From Tillus elongatus (taxonomy: Eukaryota > Arthropoda > Insecta > Coleoptera > Cleridae): DNA of 64,000 bases. Below are positions 40,986 to 54,235 of the stretch, in pieces. The notes under the pieces are model-generated. The model did no database searches. It had not been told where the DNA came from and saw only the letters and a program-made list of their open reading frames with translations. The stretch lies in NCBI GenBank assembly GCA_964006375.1, contig OZ023270.1, positions 75,734,391-75,798,390 on the forward strand, written 5' to 3'. Each line of letters begins with the position of its first letter. Within the stretch, counting starts at the first letter, position 1. The translations under genes were made by a program, and so were the position numbers.

Positions 40986-41656
40986 CAACCGGACCATGTT
41001 TTTTATGTGTTTTGAGACTACATGTATCAACGTTTGCTTTTATTATGGCAGCCATATTGGATTTTTTGCTAATGTGATAGCCTGTCAAAGGAGCTTTCCA
41101 ATTATGTACAACATGTTTGAGAAATCTTGTAATTGCACTGACAATTTTGAAAAAAACTGTTTTGAGGATAGTAGGCTATGAAATCCAATACCAGAAAACA
41201 AAACAAAAAAAGTGTTCAAAAAGCAGTAGGCCATGGAGTCTAATAATAGACTTCTCCTTTTAACATAATTTTCCGTAATGATTCACGTTGAAAAATAGGA
41301 ACTTTGAGCACACCAAGAATCGGCCCATTATTACAAATGATATTTTACATTACAACATTATCCTAAAAAATGTTATAATTTAATTAAATAGGGAAACCTA
41401 GTAAATCACTAAATTTACTAACAACAAAAAGAAGATTAGTGATTTACGAAGAGGCCTGTGAAAATTGTTTGATTTTTAAACGTAAGACAACTGAAAAACA
41501 ACAGAAGAAAGGTTGCTATGGATATAACACTATCGCGACAATTAAGAATACTGTCATTCTTAATTATCTGAACAATTTGAGGTGTATTTAACACGTTGCT
41601 TAAAATTTTGTACTAAATAGTTTGTTTCCTGTTTATTTTAAATATTATTCAACAAT

Positions 41657-42765
41657 ATGTTCAGTAAAGAAGAATATTTTGACATGTTGGAATGTTATAT
41701 TCGTTCTAACCGAAATACTGAGGCCGCTCCATGTTCATATCAAAACAACTACCCAGAAAGACGACAACCAAACACCAAAATGTTTCGCAGGATAGTGACC
41801 AATCAATTGAACGACGGTAGCTTCCACGCAAAAAAACTACCAATGCCTAGAAATGAAGAAAGAAATAATGCCGTCTTACAGGTTTCAAACGAAAACCCTC
41901 CGCAATCTGTTAGGTTTTATGGTGAACAAATTGACGTTCCAAAAAGTACGGTACACCGTGTATTAAAACAAAGTCATTACCATCCATACAAAGCTACAAT
42001 CGTACAAGGCTTAAATGTTGACGATTACCCTAAGCGGCTTCAATTCTGCAGATGGTATCAAGGACAATCTCAACAAGATGAAAATTTTCATTTGAAAATA
42101 ATATGGACTGATGAATCCAGATTTACAAATTGTGGTGTGTATAATGGCCATAATAGGCATTATTGGGCAAATGAAAATCCCCATCTAAAGGAAGAAAGAC
42201 GATTGCAAGACAGATTTGGTATAAATGTTTGGTGCGGCTTATTAGGTAAAAAACTGTTATTTTTATTTGTGCATTAGACAGTTAGTTTTAAAAAATTTCA
42301 GGTAACTTCATTGTTGGTCCGTTCTTTTTTGAAAATAATTTAACTGGGGAAAGGTATCTTAATCTATTGAGAAATTATATCTTACCAACAATTAGAAGAG
42401 TTTATGAAAATTTAGACGATATTTGGTACCAACAAGACGGTTGTCCAGCTCACAATGCTAGGATCATCAAAGAATTTTTGTACGAAAATTTTAATAATCG
42501 TGTCATTTGTAACAATGAGCCAGTTCATTGGTGTGCTTGAAGTCCTGATATAACACCCATGGATTTTTATTTTTGAGGTACTCTGAAGAATGATGTGTAT
42601 AAATTCGATCCACCAGAAAATATCAATGAATTACGAAACAGAATCACGGAAGCTATAAATCATATTAACCAAAACACCCTCACCAGAGTTTGCAGGCATG
42701 TTTCAAAAAGGTGTAGAAAGTGCATTGAACAAAACGGTGGCCATATTGAACAATTTTATATTTAG
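41657..42765 (+). pseudogene. D-x41-D transposase with one intron, two stop mutations
   Basis: Exon 1 (41657-42245) begins MFSKEEYFDMLECYIRS. It has a DUF4817-like N-terminus (NNYPERRQPNTKMFRRI), a second helix region (STVHRVLKQS) and the first catalytic aspartate in WTDESRF, and ends at NVWCGLLG. A 56-bp GT-AG intron (42246-42301) restores the frame to NFIVGPFFF. Exon 2 has YQQDGCPAHNAR with the second aspartate and SPDITPMDFYF with the third; 41 positions lie between them. TGA at 42538-42540 (where Arg is expected) and 42574-42576 (where Trp is expected) are single-base changes. The C-terminus CRKCIEQNGGHIEQF is intact. DUF4817 transposases cut and paste at TA. Confidence 0.75.
42246..42301 (+). 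other. intron of the transposase pseudogene
   Basis: GTAAAAAACTG at the start and AAAAATTTCAG at the end, with a stop codon if unspliced. Removing it joins WCGLLG to NFIVGP through a split glycine codon (phase 1). The pseudogene at 45508-46591 has an intron at the same place. Confidence 0.75.
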
Positions 42766-43173
42766 TGCATTTTTAAGTTCCTATTTTATTATTTGTTGAG
42801 TTCCGTTTCTAATTGGGCTGTTTTGTGGAGTTTAAGTTTCTATTTGTTACTCCCGGGTTTCGTTATTAAACTGTTTCACATAACATTACCTAGCATTATT
42901 ACCTAATTAAGTATCGTAAATTAAATCACAATATTTTTTTATCCTGAATCATTACGGAAAATTATGTTAAAAGTAGAAGTCTATTGTTAGATTCCATGGC
43001 CTACTGTTTTTTAAACACTTTTTTTGTCATTTGTTTTTTGGTATTGGATTTCATAGCCCACTATACTCAAAATGTACATCATTGGAAAGCTCTTTTCACA
43101 GGCTATTACATGAGCAAAAAATTCAATATGGCTACCATAATAAAAACAAACGTTGATTCATGCCGCTCAAAAA

Positions 43174-44157
43174 CAAATGACAATCCAGAGTTGAGAATAG
43201 CACAAAAAGATTACTCTCTAAAAAGTGTCCTGACAATGTGCAAGTCTTAGACATGTTAAATCGACGCCTACTTAGATATTGAAGAAAAAAGAAATCGACA
43301 AATTTTGTTTTTTCAAAGTAACTCGAATACGAAAAGAAACAGGCCAAAACACATCCTATTTGGAACGAGCATGAAATTCTACAAAACACTGCTAATTAAA
43401 CCGTCTCTCTATCTCCAATAATAACGGAGATAGCAATATATTCCCATCCAGTTTGGGACACACTGTATACGATTATATATTTTAGTTCCACTTTTAGTTA
43501 TTGTAAAATACATAGTTTCTAGGTACCTAATTGGAATTCATTAATGGGACTAGTTTGCAATATTCAGACCAAGCGTCTTAACGAGCTAACTTCCTTAAAC
43601 TTGCACGTAATTACTTGACGTTACATTTAGAAAACTTGTGACTTGCAACGTTAAGAAATTAACGTCAATGATTTCCAGCGTTCCAGACTGATGGTCTTCT
43701 AAACGTATTTTCTCAACCCCTCACCTTCAAGTAACAAATGACGTCGTTTAGTTTAGAATCTCATCAACGAAAGGTCTTAGAAGGAATGCTCGAACTAAGG
43801 TGTTTTGACGAGTTTGCCCTCTCCAAGATTTTAGGCAATTACTTGACCTCAAGTCTGTATTAGTGGCAAAAACAAACAGTGATAGGTACATTTTTTATCA
43901 AATTTTATGAAATTCGAGACGGTAGATAACGACCTTAAACAGCATGTGCTTAGAAAAGTTACAGGGTCGTTTTATTTACTAAATTTAGATATTTGTAAGT
44001 TCCAAAACTAAAGCCTCGAATCGAAACACAACTTAATAGTCCAAACGCACCAAATGTGCTATGGTAGCAAGTTCTTATAAAGCTTTCAGTTTTTAATAAT
44101 TACGGTTAAAACTCGCCTAGAATTTTTTTTGGTAAATATAATATACTGAGTTTTAAA
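43174..44157. other. AT-rich region with an isolated mariner-type end
   Basis: No gene. At 43455-43473 the sequence GTTTGGGACACACTG followed by TA is the inward-reversed form of a CAGTGTGTCCC terminus, a right end. The partner left end is not evident. A diverged terminal motif of the Helitron-like family lies near 44045-44075. Confidence 0.4.
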
Positions 44158-44626
44158 AAAAAGCTCGGGACGCTGCAATTGCGTTATGGTAGTGAATTTT
44201 TATTAAATGGTACAAATTTGAATAACTCAATTTTCTATAAACTTAGAAAGTTTAATTTTGGTATGTAGTAAGGTCTTTCCTAAGGCAAGATATCCACCAA
44301 ATTTCATTGAAATAACTTTGTAATTTTCGGATAAAATTTTTTTTTTGAAAGAAAACTTAAAATTTGAATAACTCAATTTTCCATTAACTTAGAAAGTTGA
44401 ATTTTTGTACGTTGTAAGGTCTCTCCCAAGGCAACATATGTAGTAAATTTCATTAAAAGAGCTTTGTTATTTTCGGAGAAACAATTTTTTTCGAAAGAAA
44501 ACTCAAAATTTTCCCGGAAAACCTTGTCCGATTTTCGTGGCTAACGAACTCATCCAAGCGATTAATAAAAGAAAGGCACTACAGAGTTTAAGCGAAATCG
44601 GTTAATTATTTTTTGAGTCATCAGAT

Positions 44627-44709
<83 letters not shown>

Positions 44710-44818
44710 AACATATAAAGGGATCCTAGTTCGCTCTCATTTGAAAAATTTTTGCAAAGTCTCACCATCGATACCTCTCTATTAGTGAATTTTTTTAAAT
44801 AAAAATTCACTAAAAATC
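44158..44818 (-). repeat. Helitron-like repeat, compact complete copy
   Basis: It runs from CTCGGGACGCTGCAATTGCG through two ACTTAGAAAGTT blocks, CGATTTTCGTGGCTAACGAA, AATTATTTTTTGAGTCATCA and a TA tract (44629-44701) to the hairpin TTAGTGAATTTTTTTAAATA then AAAATTCACTAAAA. This is the clearest short-form copy. Confidence 0.75.
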
Positions 44819-44874
44819 TGAACCCTAGCAAGAGTTGATGAATTTTTATAAAATTTATACATAATGTGTATTAA

Positions 44875-45090
44875 ATCAAACTTCTCCGCGTAATCGACTT
44901 AGTCCTCTACGACCATCGTAAACTCGAAGACAGAATCTGGACTCATCAGGGAACACAACACGATTTCATTCATCATCCCAATTTGATCTGCCGTTACACC
45001 ATTCAAGCCGAGCAACACAATGTCGAGGTGGCAGTGAGAGACATAAAAATGGTCTGTAGGAACGAAGCCCAAAAGCGCGTATTCTGCTAT
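44875..45090 (-). pseudogene. Tc1-like transposase fragment
   Basis: The minus strand reads ARLEWCNGRSNWDDE, a stop, then NRVVFPDESRFCLRVYDGRR and LRGE. This is the second helix-turn-helix exit and first catalytic aspartate region (WxxVxFSDESRFxLxxxDGRxxVxRRxGE) of Tc1-family transposases. Only this piece remains. It ends beside a CAGTGTGTCCC-type end at about 45094. Confidence 0.6.
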
Positions 45091-45093
45091 ACA

Positions 45094-45507
45094 GTGTGTC
45101 CCAGATTCGCTCCTCTATACAGGGATCTCGGCTTTTATTATACCTAAAGCAAAGGTTAAGTGGGGGAGTTTTAGAGGAAGCCTAGTGCATTCAATATCCG
45201 GCTTCAGATTTACGGTTGGTCAATTGGTCTCGATAATATCGCCGAAAAACCGAAAATGGCGTATTTTGTTTACCGCCAGTAAATCCAAAACGGTTAAATT
45301 GACAGCTGTCAAAATGTAACACCTTTTTAAGACAAATACGATGGCGTGTATGACATGTCTTTATCGTCTTTTGTTATCCAGCAACCCGCCTCAACTTTCA
45401 TTTTCCTTATGGCCGCCATATTGGATTTTTGAATTTTTGGAAAGAGCGTAAAATTTTGAGTCTAGTAATGTCTCACAAGTGCATAAAAGATTTAAGTATT
45501 TAAGTTC
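45094..45507. other. probable left inverted-repeat region of a mariner-like element
   Basis: TA followed by CAGTGTGTCCCAGATTCGCT is a typical left terminus. The matching right end was not found beyond 46600. The segment also has TTGACAGCTGTCAA (palindromic) and GGCCGCCATATTGGATTTTT, the latter shared with the inverted repeat of the 41011 element. Confidence 0.45.
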
Positions 45508-46591
45508 TTAACTGCTTCGTAACTGGTTATTAATTAACAGATCTGCAAAATGACGTCCATTTGCATCGAGACATTTTTGACAATAGGTAACTGTTTTTTG
45601 TACAACCCTAATAAGTGTATTTCTTTTAATACTATTTCTAAATGTGGCCAAAACTCTTTGTCTCAGACTTTCGATGGCCGGAGAACGATCAAATTCATGG
45701 ACCACGTTCTTTGTGACCACAGAGGTAGAAATCCAAGGGCAAAAGATCAGGGGATCTAGTAGGCCAAGATACTGGACCATTTAAGGAAATAATTCTTTCG
45801 TCAAACTGCTCTCTTAAGAAGTTCCTGGCTTGAATGGTGTTGCGAGCCGGACATCCATCCTGTTTAAACCAGGTTCTTCTAAACTCATCTTCGGTTAGAG
45901 TAGCTCGTAAAGCCGGCACAACCTGGTTTAGCAAAAGCTCTAAGTACCTCTGTCCGTTTAGGTTCTAGTCAAGCAAAAATGGTCCTATAAGTCGATTTCC
46001 TGAAATGATTAATAAATTACAATAGGCTCCCAATTTAGAAAGGTAAGTTAGATTAAATCACCAAAGATCCCACACCAAACGTTAATTCCAAAGCTGGTTT
46101 GTAGACGTGTCTGCCACTTCGTGACGGTTTTCCACAGCCCAACGATGAGTGTTGTGCTTATTAAAACCTCTACAATTCGTAAACCTACTCTCATCGGACC
46201 ACAGAACATGATTAACAAATTCGTTATTTTCATTACACTTCCTAGTATACCAATCGCAGAACCGCATTCGTCCTTGAAAATCACTTTCCTTAAGTCCTTG
46301 AACTATTGTGGGTCTGTATGAACGGTACCTGTTCTTTTTTAACACTCTGTGTACCGTTAATTTTGACGCAGGAATTTCCAGTTCTACAGTTCTAATCGAT
46401 ACACTAGGGTTTTCGTTGACAGAATGTAAAATGTTTCTGTCGCGATTTTCATTTTCAATATTGCTAGTTTTGGTAGGTAAGTCTGGACGTGGGTATTTAT
46501 ATATTACTGGAAACTGGGTGTATTTCTTACTGTAAAATGCATACAATACATTCTGTTGCTTGCAGGAACACAATGGATCGTCTTTACACAA
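45508..46591 (-). pseudogene. D-x41-D transposase, decayed, same intron position
   Basis: Reading leftward: a frame to about 46082 with SKLTVHRVLKKNRYRSY and LWSDESRFTNC (first aspartate), then a frame change before SFGINVWCGIFG. An intron follows (46061 to 46000, GT...TTTCAG), then NRLIGPF with one stop at about 45966. FKQDGCPARNT and WPTRSPDLLPLDFYL follow, with 41 residues between the second and third aspartates. Another frame change at about 45695 precedes the C-terminus (KCLDANGRHFADLL). The N-terminal helix-turn-helix is mostly lost. It is a relative, not a near-identical copy, of the 41657 gene. Confidence 0.7.
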
Positions 46592-47750
<1,159 letters not shown>

Positions 47751-48207
47751 CAGGCTGTTTCAAAAAACATGCACCATCGCTCGTGGGGCAATTCCTTACT
47801 AAAAAATAAGAAAAAAAGTTCCTGTGCACATGGGCCCGGAAACGCATAGTTCCAATATACAGGGAGTTGAATTTTAATTTTTTTTTAACTTTTTATAAAT
47901 AATTTCAAAACCACTGGAATGATTTTAATGAAACTTGGAACTTGAAAGTGTATTATGAAAGTGCATATTTTCAAGTGAAAATCTGCTTACAACTGCGTCA
48001 GTGGCGTGCGTACGGGGTAACTGTAAAAATTCATTTGGGGAAAAAATATGTGCGCCACTGTCTTTTTCCAATTTTGATACATCAGTTATGAAGCTTATTA
48101 CATAAGCCACAAAAGCTGCCTCTTGGTATTTTTTCGTTCAGGGTATCCCCTAGGAGATATGATTAATTTTATAAAAAGGGGCAAAATACCGATTAGTGGG
48201 CGTAATA

Positions 48208-48237
48208 CTAATAATAATAATAATAATAATAATAATA
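48208..48237. repeat. (AAT)n microsatellite
   Basis: About ten AAT repeats just inside the left inverted repeat of the transposon. Confidence 0.9.
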
Positions 48238-48484
48238 TATGTTTACTGCAACCATGAGAATATAAAAAACAAAACATACATTAAACATTACAGCAATAAA
48301 CGTGCAAATAACTAACCTACGTAAAACTTATTGGTGATAAACATTGAAATGAATATTACAAACATTGATAAAAAATGATAAATAAAAAATAAAAATAAAA
48401 AATGAAAAAAGTAATCGTAAAGACACCATGATTTTCCCAAACTCTTGTTTTTTGTACATTACTCAATTGACTTTTATAACAAAG

Positions 48485-49582
48485 CTAAAGAAAATGTTGA
48501 AAGTGACCACCATTAGCGTCGTTACAATTATTTAACCTTCTGCGCAAAGATCTTCTTACTCTTCTGCAAATATTTTGATCTTCTCTAATGCTGTCAAATG
48601 CATATTCTATTCTTCCCAACAATTCTTCTCGTGTATTTACTGGTGTTTTATACACTATTTCTTTTAAATGACCCCACAAATAAAAATCGAGAGGATTCAG
48701 GTCCGGAGATCGAGGTGGCCATGACACCGGACCTCCACGACCAATCCATCGGTGACCATATGTGTTGGCTAAATATGTTCTTACAACTGCTGCAAAATGT
48801 GCGGGCGCACCATCATGCTGGAACCACATTGTACCTTTTCTCATAAAAAGTGGTAGTAACAACGGCAAATCATTTTGTAAAAAGTTTAAATATGATTCAT
48901 GGTCAAGACGATTCGGTAGAACAACAGGACCAATTATGTGATTTTCAATAATAGCAGCCCGAATATTAATGGAAAATTGATACTGCGAATTTGCAACTCT
49001 TAGAGAGTGTGGGTTTTCATCGGCCCATGTATGTAAATTGTGAAAATTTACGATATCTTTTCGCGTAAATGACGCCTCATCAGTAAATAGTACACGTTTA
49101 GAAAAATGTTGGTCGTGCCTAAGTTTGTTTAAGAACCACTGACAAAACATTACCCTTGGTTGAAAGTCTCTAGGTAGAAGTTCCTGGACACGTGTAAAAT
49201 GATAGGGATATAAACTTTGATCCTTCAGAGTTCTGTGAACTGATGATGCCGAAATATTACCCAGTTCGGTGGCAATAATTCTCGTACTTGTACTAGGATC
49301 ACGTTCAACTCTATTTAATATTGCCTCTTCAACTCGTACAGTTCGGCGGTATCTTATGCGTCCAGAGTCAGCTTTTAAAGGTTTTAAAGAACCAGTTTCT
49401 CTCAAATGTCTTACAATACGTGGGAAAATATTTTTGTCAGGAATTCTTCTTTGCGGATAAGTTTCCTGATAAACTCGCACAGCTTTTCTAGCATTTTGAT
49501 TTGTTTGTCCATAAATTAACAACATATCAGTCAAATGTGGCCAATGGACGTAATGTCCGAAGCCAATTCCTTCCACACACAC
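48485..49582 (-). CDS. DUF4817/D-x41-D transposase, N-terminus disrupted
   Basis: The 365-codon frame covers the whole catalytic part. The helix-turn-helix region spans residues 18-60 (LTDMLLIYGQ, TYPQRRIPDKNIFPRI), a second helix region lies near 112-120 (SASSVHRTLK), first aspartate D168 (LFTDEASF), second D257 (FQHDGAPAHF) and third D299 (RSPDLNPLDFYLWG), with 41 residues between the last two. The C-terminus is NDANGGHFQHFL. The apparent start is a GTG and is not credible. A better ATG lies upstream at 49625, giving MVFIKYNSADLTDM, but a 61-bp insertion with flanking 15-bp repeats shifts the frame. The protein recognises the element's long inverted repeats and moves it by cut and paste. 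As it stands the N-terminus is probably broken. Confidence 0.8.
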   Translation of the reverse strand: MCVEGIGFGHYVHWPHLTDMLLIYGQTNQNARKAVRVYQETYPQRRIPDKNIFPRIVRHLRETGSLKPLKADSGRIRYRRTVRVEEAILNRVERDPSTSTRIIATELGNISASSVHRTLKDQSLYPYHFTRVQELLPRDFQPRVMFCQWFLNKLRHDQHFSKRVLFTDEASFTRKDIVNFHNLHTWADENPHSLRVANSQYQFSINIRAAIIENHIIGPVVLPNRLDHESYLNFLQNDLPLLLPLFMRKGTMWFQHDGAPAHFAAVVRTYLANTYGHRWIGRGGPVSWPPRSPDLNPLDFYLWGHLKEIVYKTPVNTREELLGRIEYAFDSIREDQNICRRVRRSLRRRLNNCNDANGGHFQHFL

Positions 49583-49597
49583 ACATATCAGTCAAAT
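49522..49597 (-). other. 61-bp insertion with 15-bp flanking repeats in the transposase N-terminus
   Basis: ACATATCAGTCAAAT occurs at 49522-49536 and again at 49583-49597. Removing one repeat plus the sequence between (61 bp) restores an uninterrupted frame from ATG 49625 into the transposase. The insert includes an (AC)n run. It does not have GT-AG borders, so it is not an ordinary intron. Confidence 0.65.
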
Positions 49598-50268
49598 CCG
49601 CTGAATTGTACTTAATGAAAACCATCTTGAGAGAAGGAAATAATATTAATGAGCAGCTCAGTATCAACAAATAACTAAAAACGAAAATACTGCACCGTAT
49701 CAAAATTTAAAGAATAGCACGAAAACTCTTTTGACGCCTACAAAGCACTTCAAAATTGTAGAATTTAGAGAACTGTCAAAAATTATAGTTTCATGGCACT
49801 TTACGATTACTGTTTTCATTACTCCAACGAATCGGTACTTTGCCTCTTTTTATAAAATTAATCATATCTCCTAGGGGATACCCTGAACGAAAAAATACCA
49901 AGAGGCAGCTTTTGTGGCTTATGTAATAAGCTTCATAACTGATGTATCAAAATTAAAAAAGACAGTGGCGCACATATTTTTTCCCCAAATGAATTTTTAC
50001 AGTTACCCCGTACGCACGCCACTGACGCAGTTGTAAGCAGATTTTCACTTGAAAATATGCACTTTCATAATACACTTTCAAGTTCCAAGTTTCATTAAAA
50101 TCAATCCAGTGGTTTTGAAATTATTTATAAAAAATTAAATAAAAAAAAAATCAACTCCCTGTATATTGGAAACTATGCGTTTCCGGGCCCATGTGCACAG
50201 AAACTTTTTTTCCTATTTTTTAGTAAGGAATTGCCCCTCGAGCGATGGTGCATGTTTTTTGAAACAGC

Positions 50269-50271
<3 letters not shown>

Positions 50272-50360
<89 letters not shown>
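50272..50360. repeat. (TA)n microsatellite, right side of the transposon
   Basis: Starts with the TA target duplication of the 47751-50271 element. Confidence 0.95.
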
Positions 50361-50365
<5 letters not shown>

Positions 50366-50369
50366 GTGT

Positions 50370-50580
50370 TTAGATTTACTTTATGAACGTTTTGCTAGAA
50401 ATGTAAGTCTCTCCGGGGAGATTACGTTGAATAAACAAAATTTTTTTCAAAAAATTAATGCGTTTTCTATTGTAGAGCAGACATTTTCAGTTTCTCCTCG
50501 TACAGTAAATAATTTTCAAAAATCATATTTTCGTTTTTTTATCACAGGTACTAAACATTTTTTGATTTCAGTTAAAATCA
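50370..50580 (+). pseudogene. possible CENP-B/Tc5-type helix-turn-helix fragment
   Basis: A frame after the TA tract reads LYERFARNVSLSGEITLNKQ, then FFQKIN, then SVSPRTVNNFQKSYFRF. This resembles the second DNA-binding helix region of pogo/Tigger transposases (R..GIPLSGxxIxxKAxxF ... GWLxxFKxRH). The remainder of a transposase is not seen. The call rests on one short block. Confidence 0.35.
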
Positions 50581-50639
50581 ATGAAAATGTATACATAGGA
50601 TCTTTTTTTTTTTTAGAAACTTCAAAGAGCATTTATTAA

Positions 50640-51127
50640 TTGATGGATTTCTCTTACTGTTTAAAGTAGAATATATAAAATATTGAATAATGTATTTATA
50701 ATATATTTTTTAGTCTAATACTGATTTCAGACGTTTAGATATCGAGATAGGCCCTATTGTAGCTGTATTTCTTGCTAATGTTATTTAAGACGAGGGCGAT
50801 TTATCTTAGCCAACCTAACAATCCTCAGACCATAGCCTTGTCACTTGGCTAAACGGGATATAGCTATTTGTTAACCTAATTGCCTACTGAAATTATAATT
50901 TACTTTGTCGGTATAATTAAATGAAATATTTGCTTAGAAAGTGATAGGAATGTATGTTCAGAGAACAGTAAGTTAATCATATCAAGTAAAAGATGTTTTG
51001 AATCGCGACTTTTTAAGAATTCGGGTAATCGTTAATTTTTTGATGTATTTGTTTGCGATAATACAGGTATGCTTCCCAATATCGCAAACCGAGAAAGGGT
51101 AAGTAGAAGATATCTATCATAATATAA
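50640..51127. other. intergenic AT-rich sequence
   Basis: Nothing recognisable seen. Confidence 0.4.
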
Positions 51128-52258
51128 AAAGTTCGGGACGCAGCAAATACGTTATGGTAGCGAATTTTCGTTAAAATATTTTTAATGGAAAATATATCTT
51201 GTTTTTACAAGAAGGACATTTGGTTGACAGTATAACCTATATAGCACCAACAATGTACCGTATTTCATTAAATAGCTTTGTTGTTTCAAAAAGTACAAAC
51301 ATCTTCTGAAAATAAACTTTAATAGTTCCAAAAAAGCTGCTCCGATTTTCCTGGCCAACGAACCTCTTTAAGCTATTTACACACCTGACAAAATGTAATT
51401 ATTCACGAACAGCTTTATGACCAAAATTTAAAAAAAAATATGATAATTTGCAAACATTTCTTTTAAAATCACCAATTTTTTTTACAGAAACTGCCTTCAG
51501 TAATGTTACACTAAATTATGTTTTCCACAAAAATTCGACAATTTTTTTTTACAATAACTCGCTAAACATTTATTATTAATTCCCAACATATCACAAAAAT
51601 CTTACAACAATAAGTTCCAGAGAAACACTAAAAACATTTCTACGAAAACTTTTAAAATTCAGCCACTATTTGAGCGTGCCCGTATACCGCAGCTCAATTT
51701 TTTCGACGAGTAATATAAACAAGAAGCTCTCTGAATGCGTCATTTTCATGGAGCTTCACTATCTATTGATAAAAACGCCCTTTCACAATTTGTAATATGT
51801 GTTTAAAGTATATGCCAAAAACGTAAAAAGTTGCAAAACAATTGAAATAACTTAAAAACCATGAACGATATACATTTTTTTTTTCTTACAAACATGCATT
51901 ATAATTCGCTAGAAAACACAAAAATGCAATGTTCTATTAAAAAAAAAGAAAGTTTGTATCACCAACGACTTATAGGCCATCCTGTGATTGTCAAAATAAG
52001 TTTACAAGGTGCAGCTCGAGGTAGCCTATAATTAACGTAAATACTTTTTTGTAATATCTTGTATAATAACGGGTGTATTGAGCTTTACCGTAAAAAAGCG
52101 CCACCCTGTATATGTGTAAATAGACAAAACCTTAAACTGACCCCGTATATGGGTTTTTGAGGTTCTAGTTCGCGCTCATTTGAAGAAATCTTTTGAAAAT
52201 TCATAAGTCGCGGTCTTCTCAATAACGAATTTTTTCTACGAAAATTTGCTAAAATATA
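51128..52258 (-). repeat. Helitron-like repeat, long form, diverged
   Basis: The left motif GTTCGGGACGCAGCAAATAC and a diverged hairpin end (CGAATTTTTTCTACGAAAAT then TTGCTAAAAT) bracket a body with AAACTGACCCCGTATATGGG and AGTTCGCGCTCATTTGAAGA. The central TA tract is absent or reduced to GTATATGTG near 52108. It may be more than one insertion. Confidence 0.45.
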
Positions 52259-52507
52259 GACTATTAAACCATAAACTCTAGAGCTGAAACTACTGCCAAA
52301 GGATCAGAAAGAGGGTCTATTTGAAATGGATCTTCTGAAAATATTTTAGTAAAACGAAGAACAATGATGGTTGATGCTGAATCTTAAGGCTTTGTAAAAC
52401 ACACTTCTTACGACATATCGTCTACATAATCCGTATTTGTTCCAAATTCGTTGTCTAAAAATTGCAAATTTTGACGTTTCAAATCGCGACTTTGACGTTT
52501 GAAGAAT

Positions 52508-52829
52508 AAAAATCTGGACGCAGCAAGTGCGTTATGGTAGTGAAGTTTCATACAAATGTTTTTAATGAAAATATGTGTTTTCTTTTTATTTAAGAAAGCA
52601 GGCAATAATTTTGGTTACTAGTATAACCTATATAGTAAAAACAATGTGCCATGTTTCATAAAAGAACTTTATTGTGTGAAAATGTACAAAAATTTCCAAA
52701 AGTAAACTTAAAGTGTTCCCGGAAAAACTCGTTTCTTGGTCAACCTTATAGGTTAATAGCAAATTGGGCTATTCAAATATGAAGCATTTGATCAAAATTC
52801 GCTACCATAATGCACTTGCTGCATCCAGA
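52508..52829. repeat. 322-bp foldback repeat
   Basis: Ends CTGGACGCAGCAAGTGCGTT and its inverted relative AATGCACTTGCTGCATCCAG bound an interior closely matching that of 37229 in the opposite direction. The terminal stem CTGGACGC... can fold back over roughly 35 bp. Confidence 0.65.
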
Positions 52830-53747
<918 letters not shown>

Positions 53748-54235
53748 AATAAATATGACTAAACTTCTTTTATTTTTTGAGTTAGAGTTAACTGAGAGGT
53801 ACTTGGTTTTCATTTGAAGCAGCGGAATTTTATTTAAAATGATGTATGCATATATGGGGATGACACATTAGTAGACCTTTTTTTTTATTATTATTAAAAG
53901 TATTATCAAGTGTCAGGTGAAAAACTGATGTATAAAATTATCTAGTAAGATATGCATTCTCGACAACGAAGAACAGACCAGTGCTATATATTTTGGCTTT
54001 TTGTCTAAACTAGCAGACTCGTGTCCAAACCACTGTGGAGGAACACAAACAGCCAAATATAAAACGCCACTATTTGTCTCAGTTGTGCTGATTTTAGATA
54101 AGAACCCATGCATTTTACTAAAACACCATTTCGCCATAACCAATATTGAATATTTAAAGTCAGGATCTCCTCATTAGTGATTTTTTTAAGAAAATTCACT
54201 AAAAAGGTTTGGTGGCAGATCATCTCTTAATTATT
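53748..54235. other. AT-rich sequence with one hairpin end
   Basis: Only a diverged Helitron-like hairpin end at about 54160-54207 (CATTAGTGATTTTTTTAAGA, AAATTCACTAAAAAGG) is recognisable. Confidence 0.4.

Larger units (their letters stand above)
41011..43173 (+). mobile_element. Tc1/mariner-superfamily element with long inverted repeats, decayed
   Basis: Inverted repeats at about 41011-41290 and 42948-43173 match over most of their length: CCATATTGGATTTTTTGCTA-type, AGCTTTCCAAT, GGCTATGAAATCCAATACCA, AGTAGGCCATGGA, TTTTAACATAATTTTCCGTA then ATGATTCA. The left copy has about 50 extra bases near 41113-41160. They enclose the transposase pseudogene. The outer limits are approximate, and an isolated CAGTGTGTCCCA-type end lies further right at 43455-43473. 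Confidence 0.6.
47751..50271 (-). mobile_element. D-x41-D Tc1/mariner-superfamily transposon, nearly intact
   Basis: Terminal inverted repeats of about 443 bp (47751-48194 and 49830-50271) start CAGGCTGTTTCAAAAAACAT, flanked by TA on both sides. They are almost identical, with a few substitutions and short homopolymer changes seen. They enclose one transposase on the minus strand. Such long repeats are unusual for the superfamily, where ends are often tens of bp. The target is a TA microsatellite, whose other side is 50272-50360. Element length is 2,521 bp. Confidence 0.85.

Noticed and set aside
49523..49583. Reading the 61-bp insert in the transposase as an intron
   Set aside because: No window of that length has GT-AG borders while preserving the frame.
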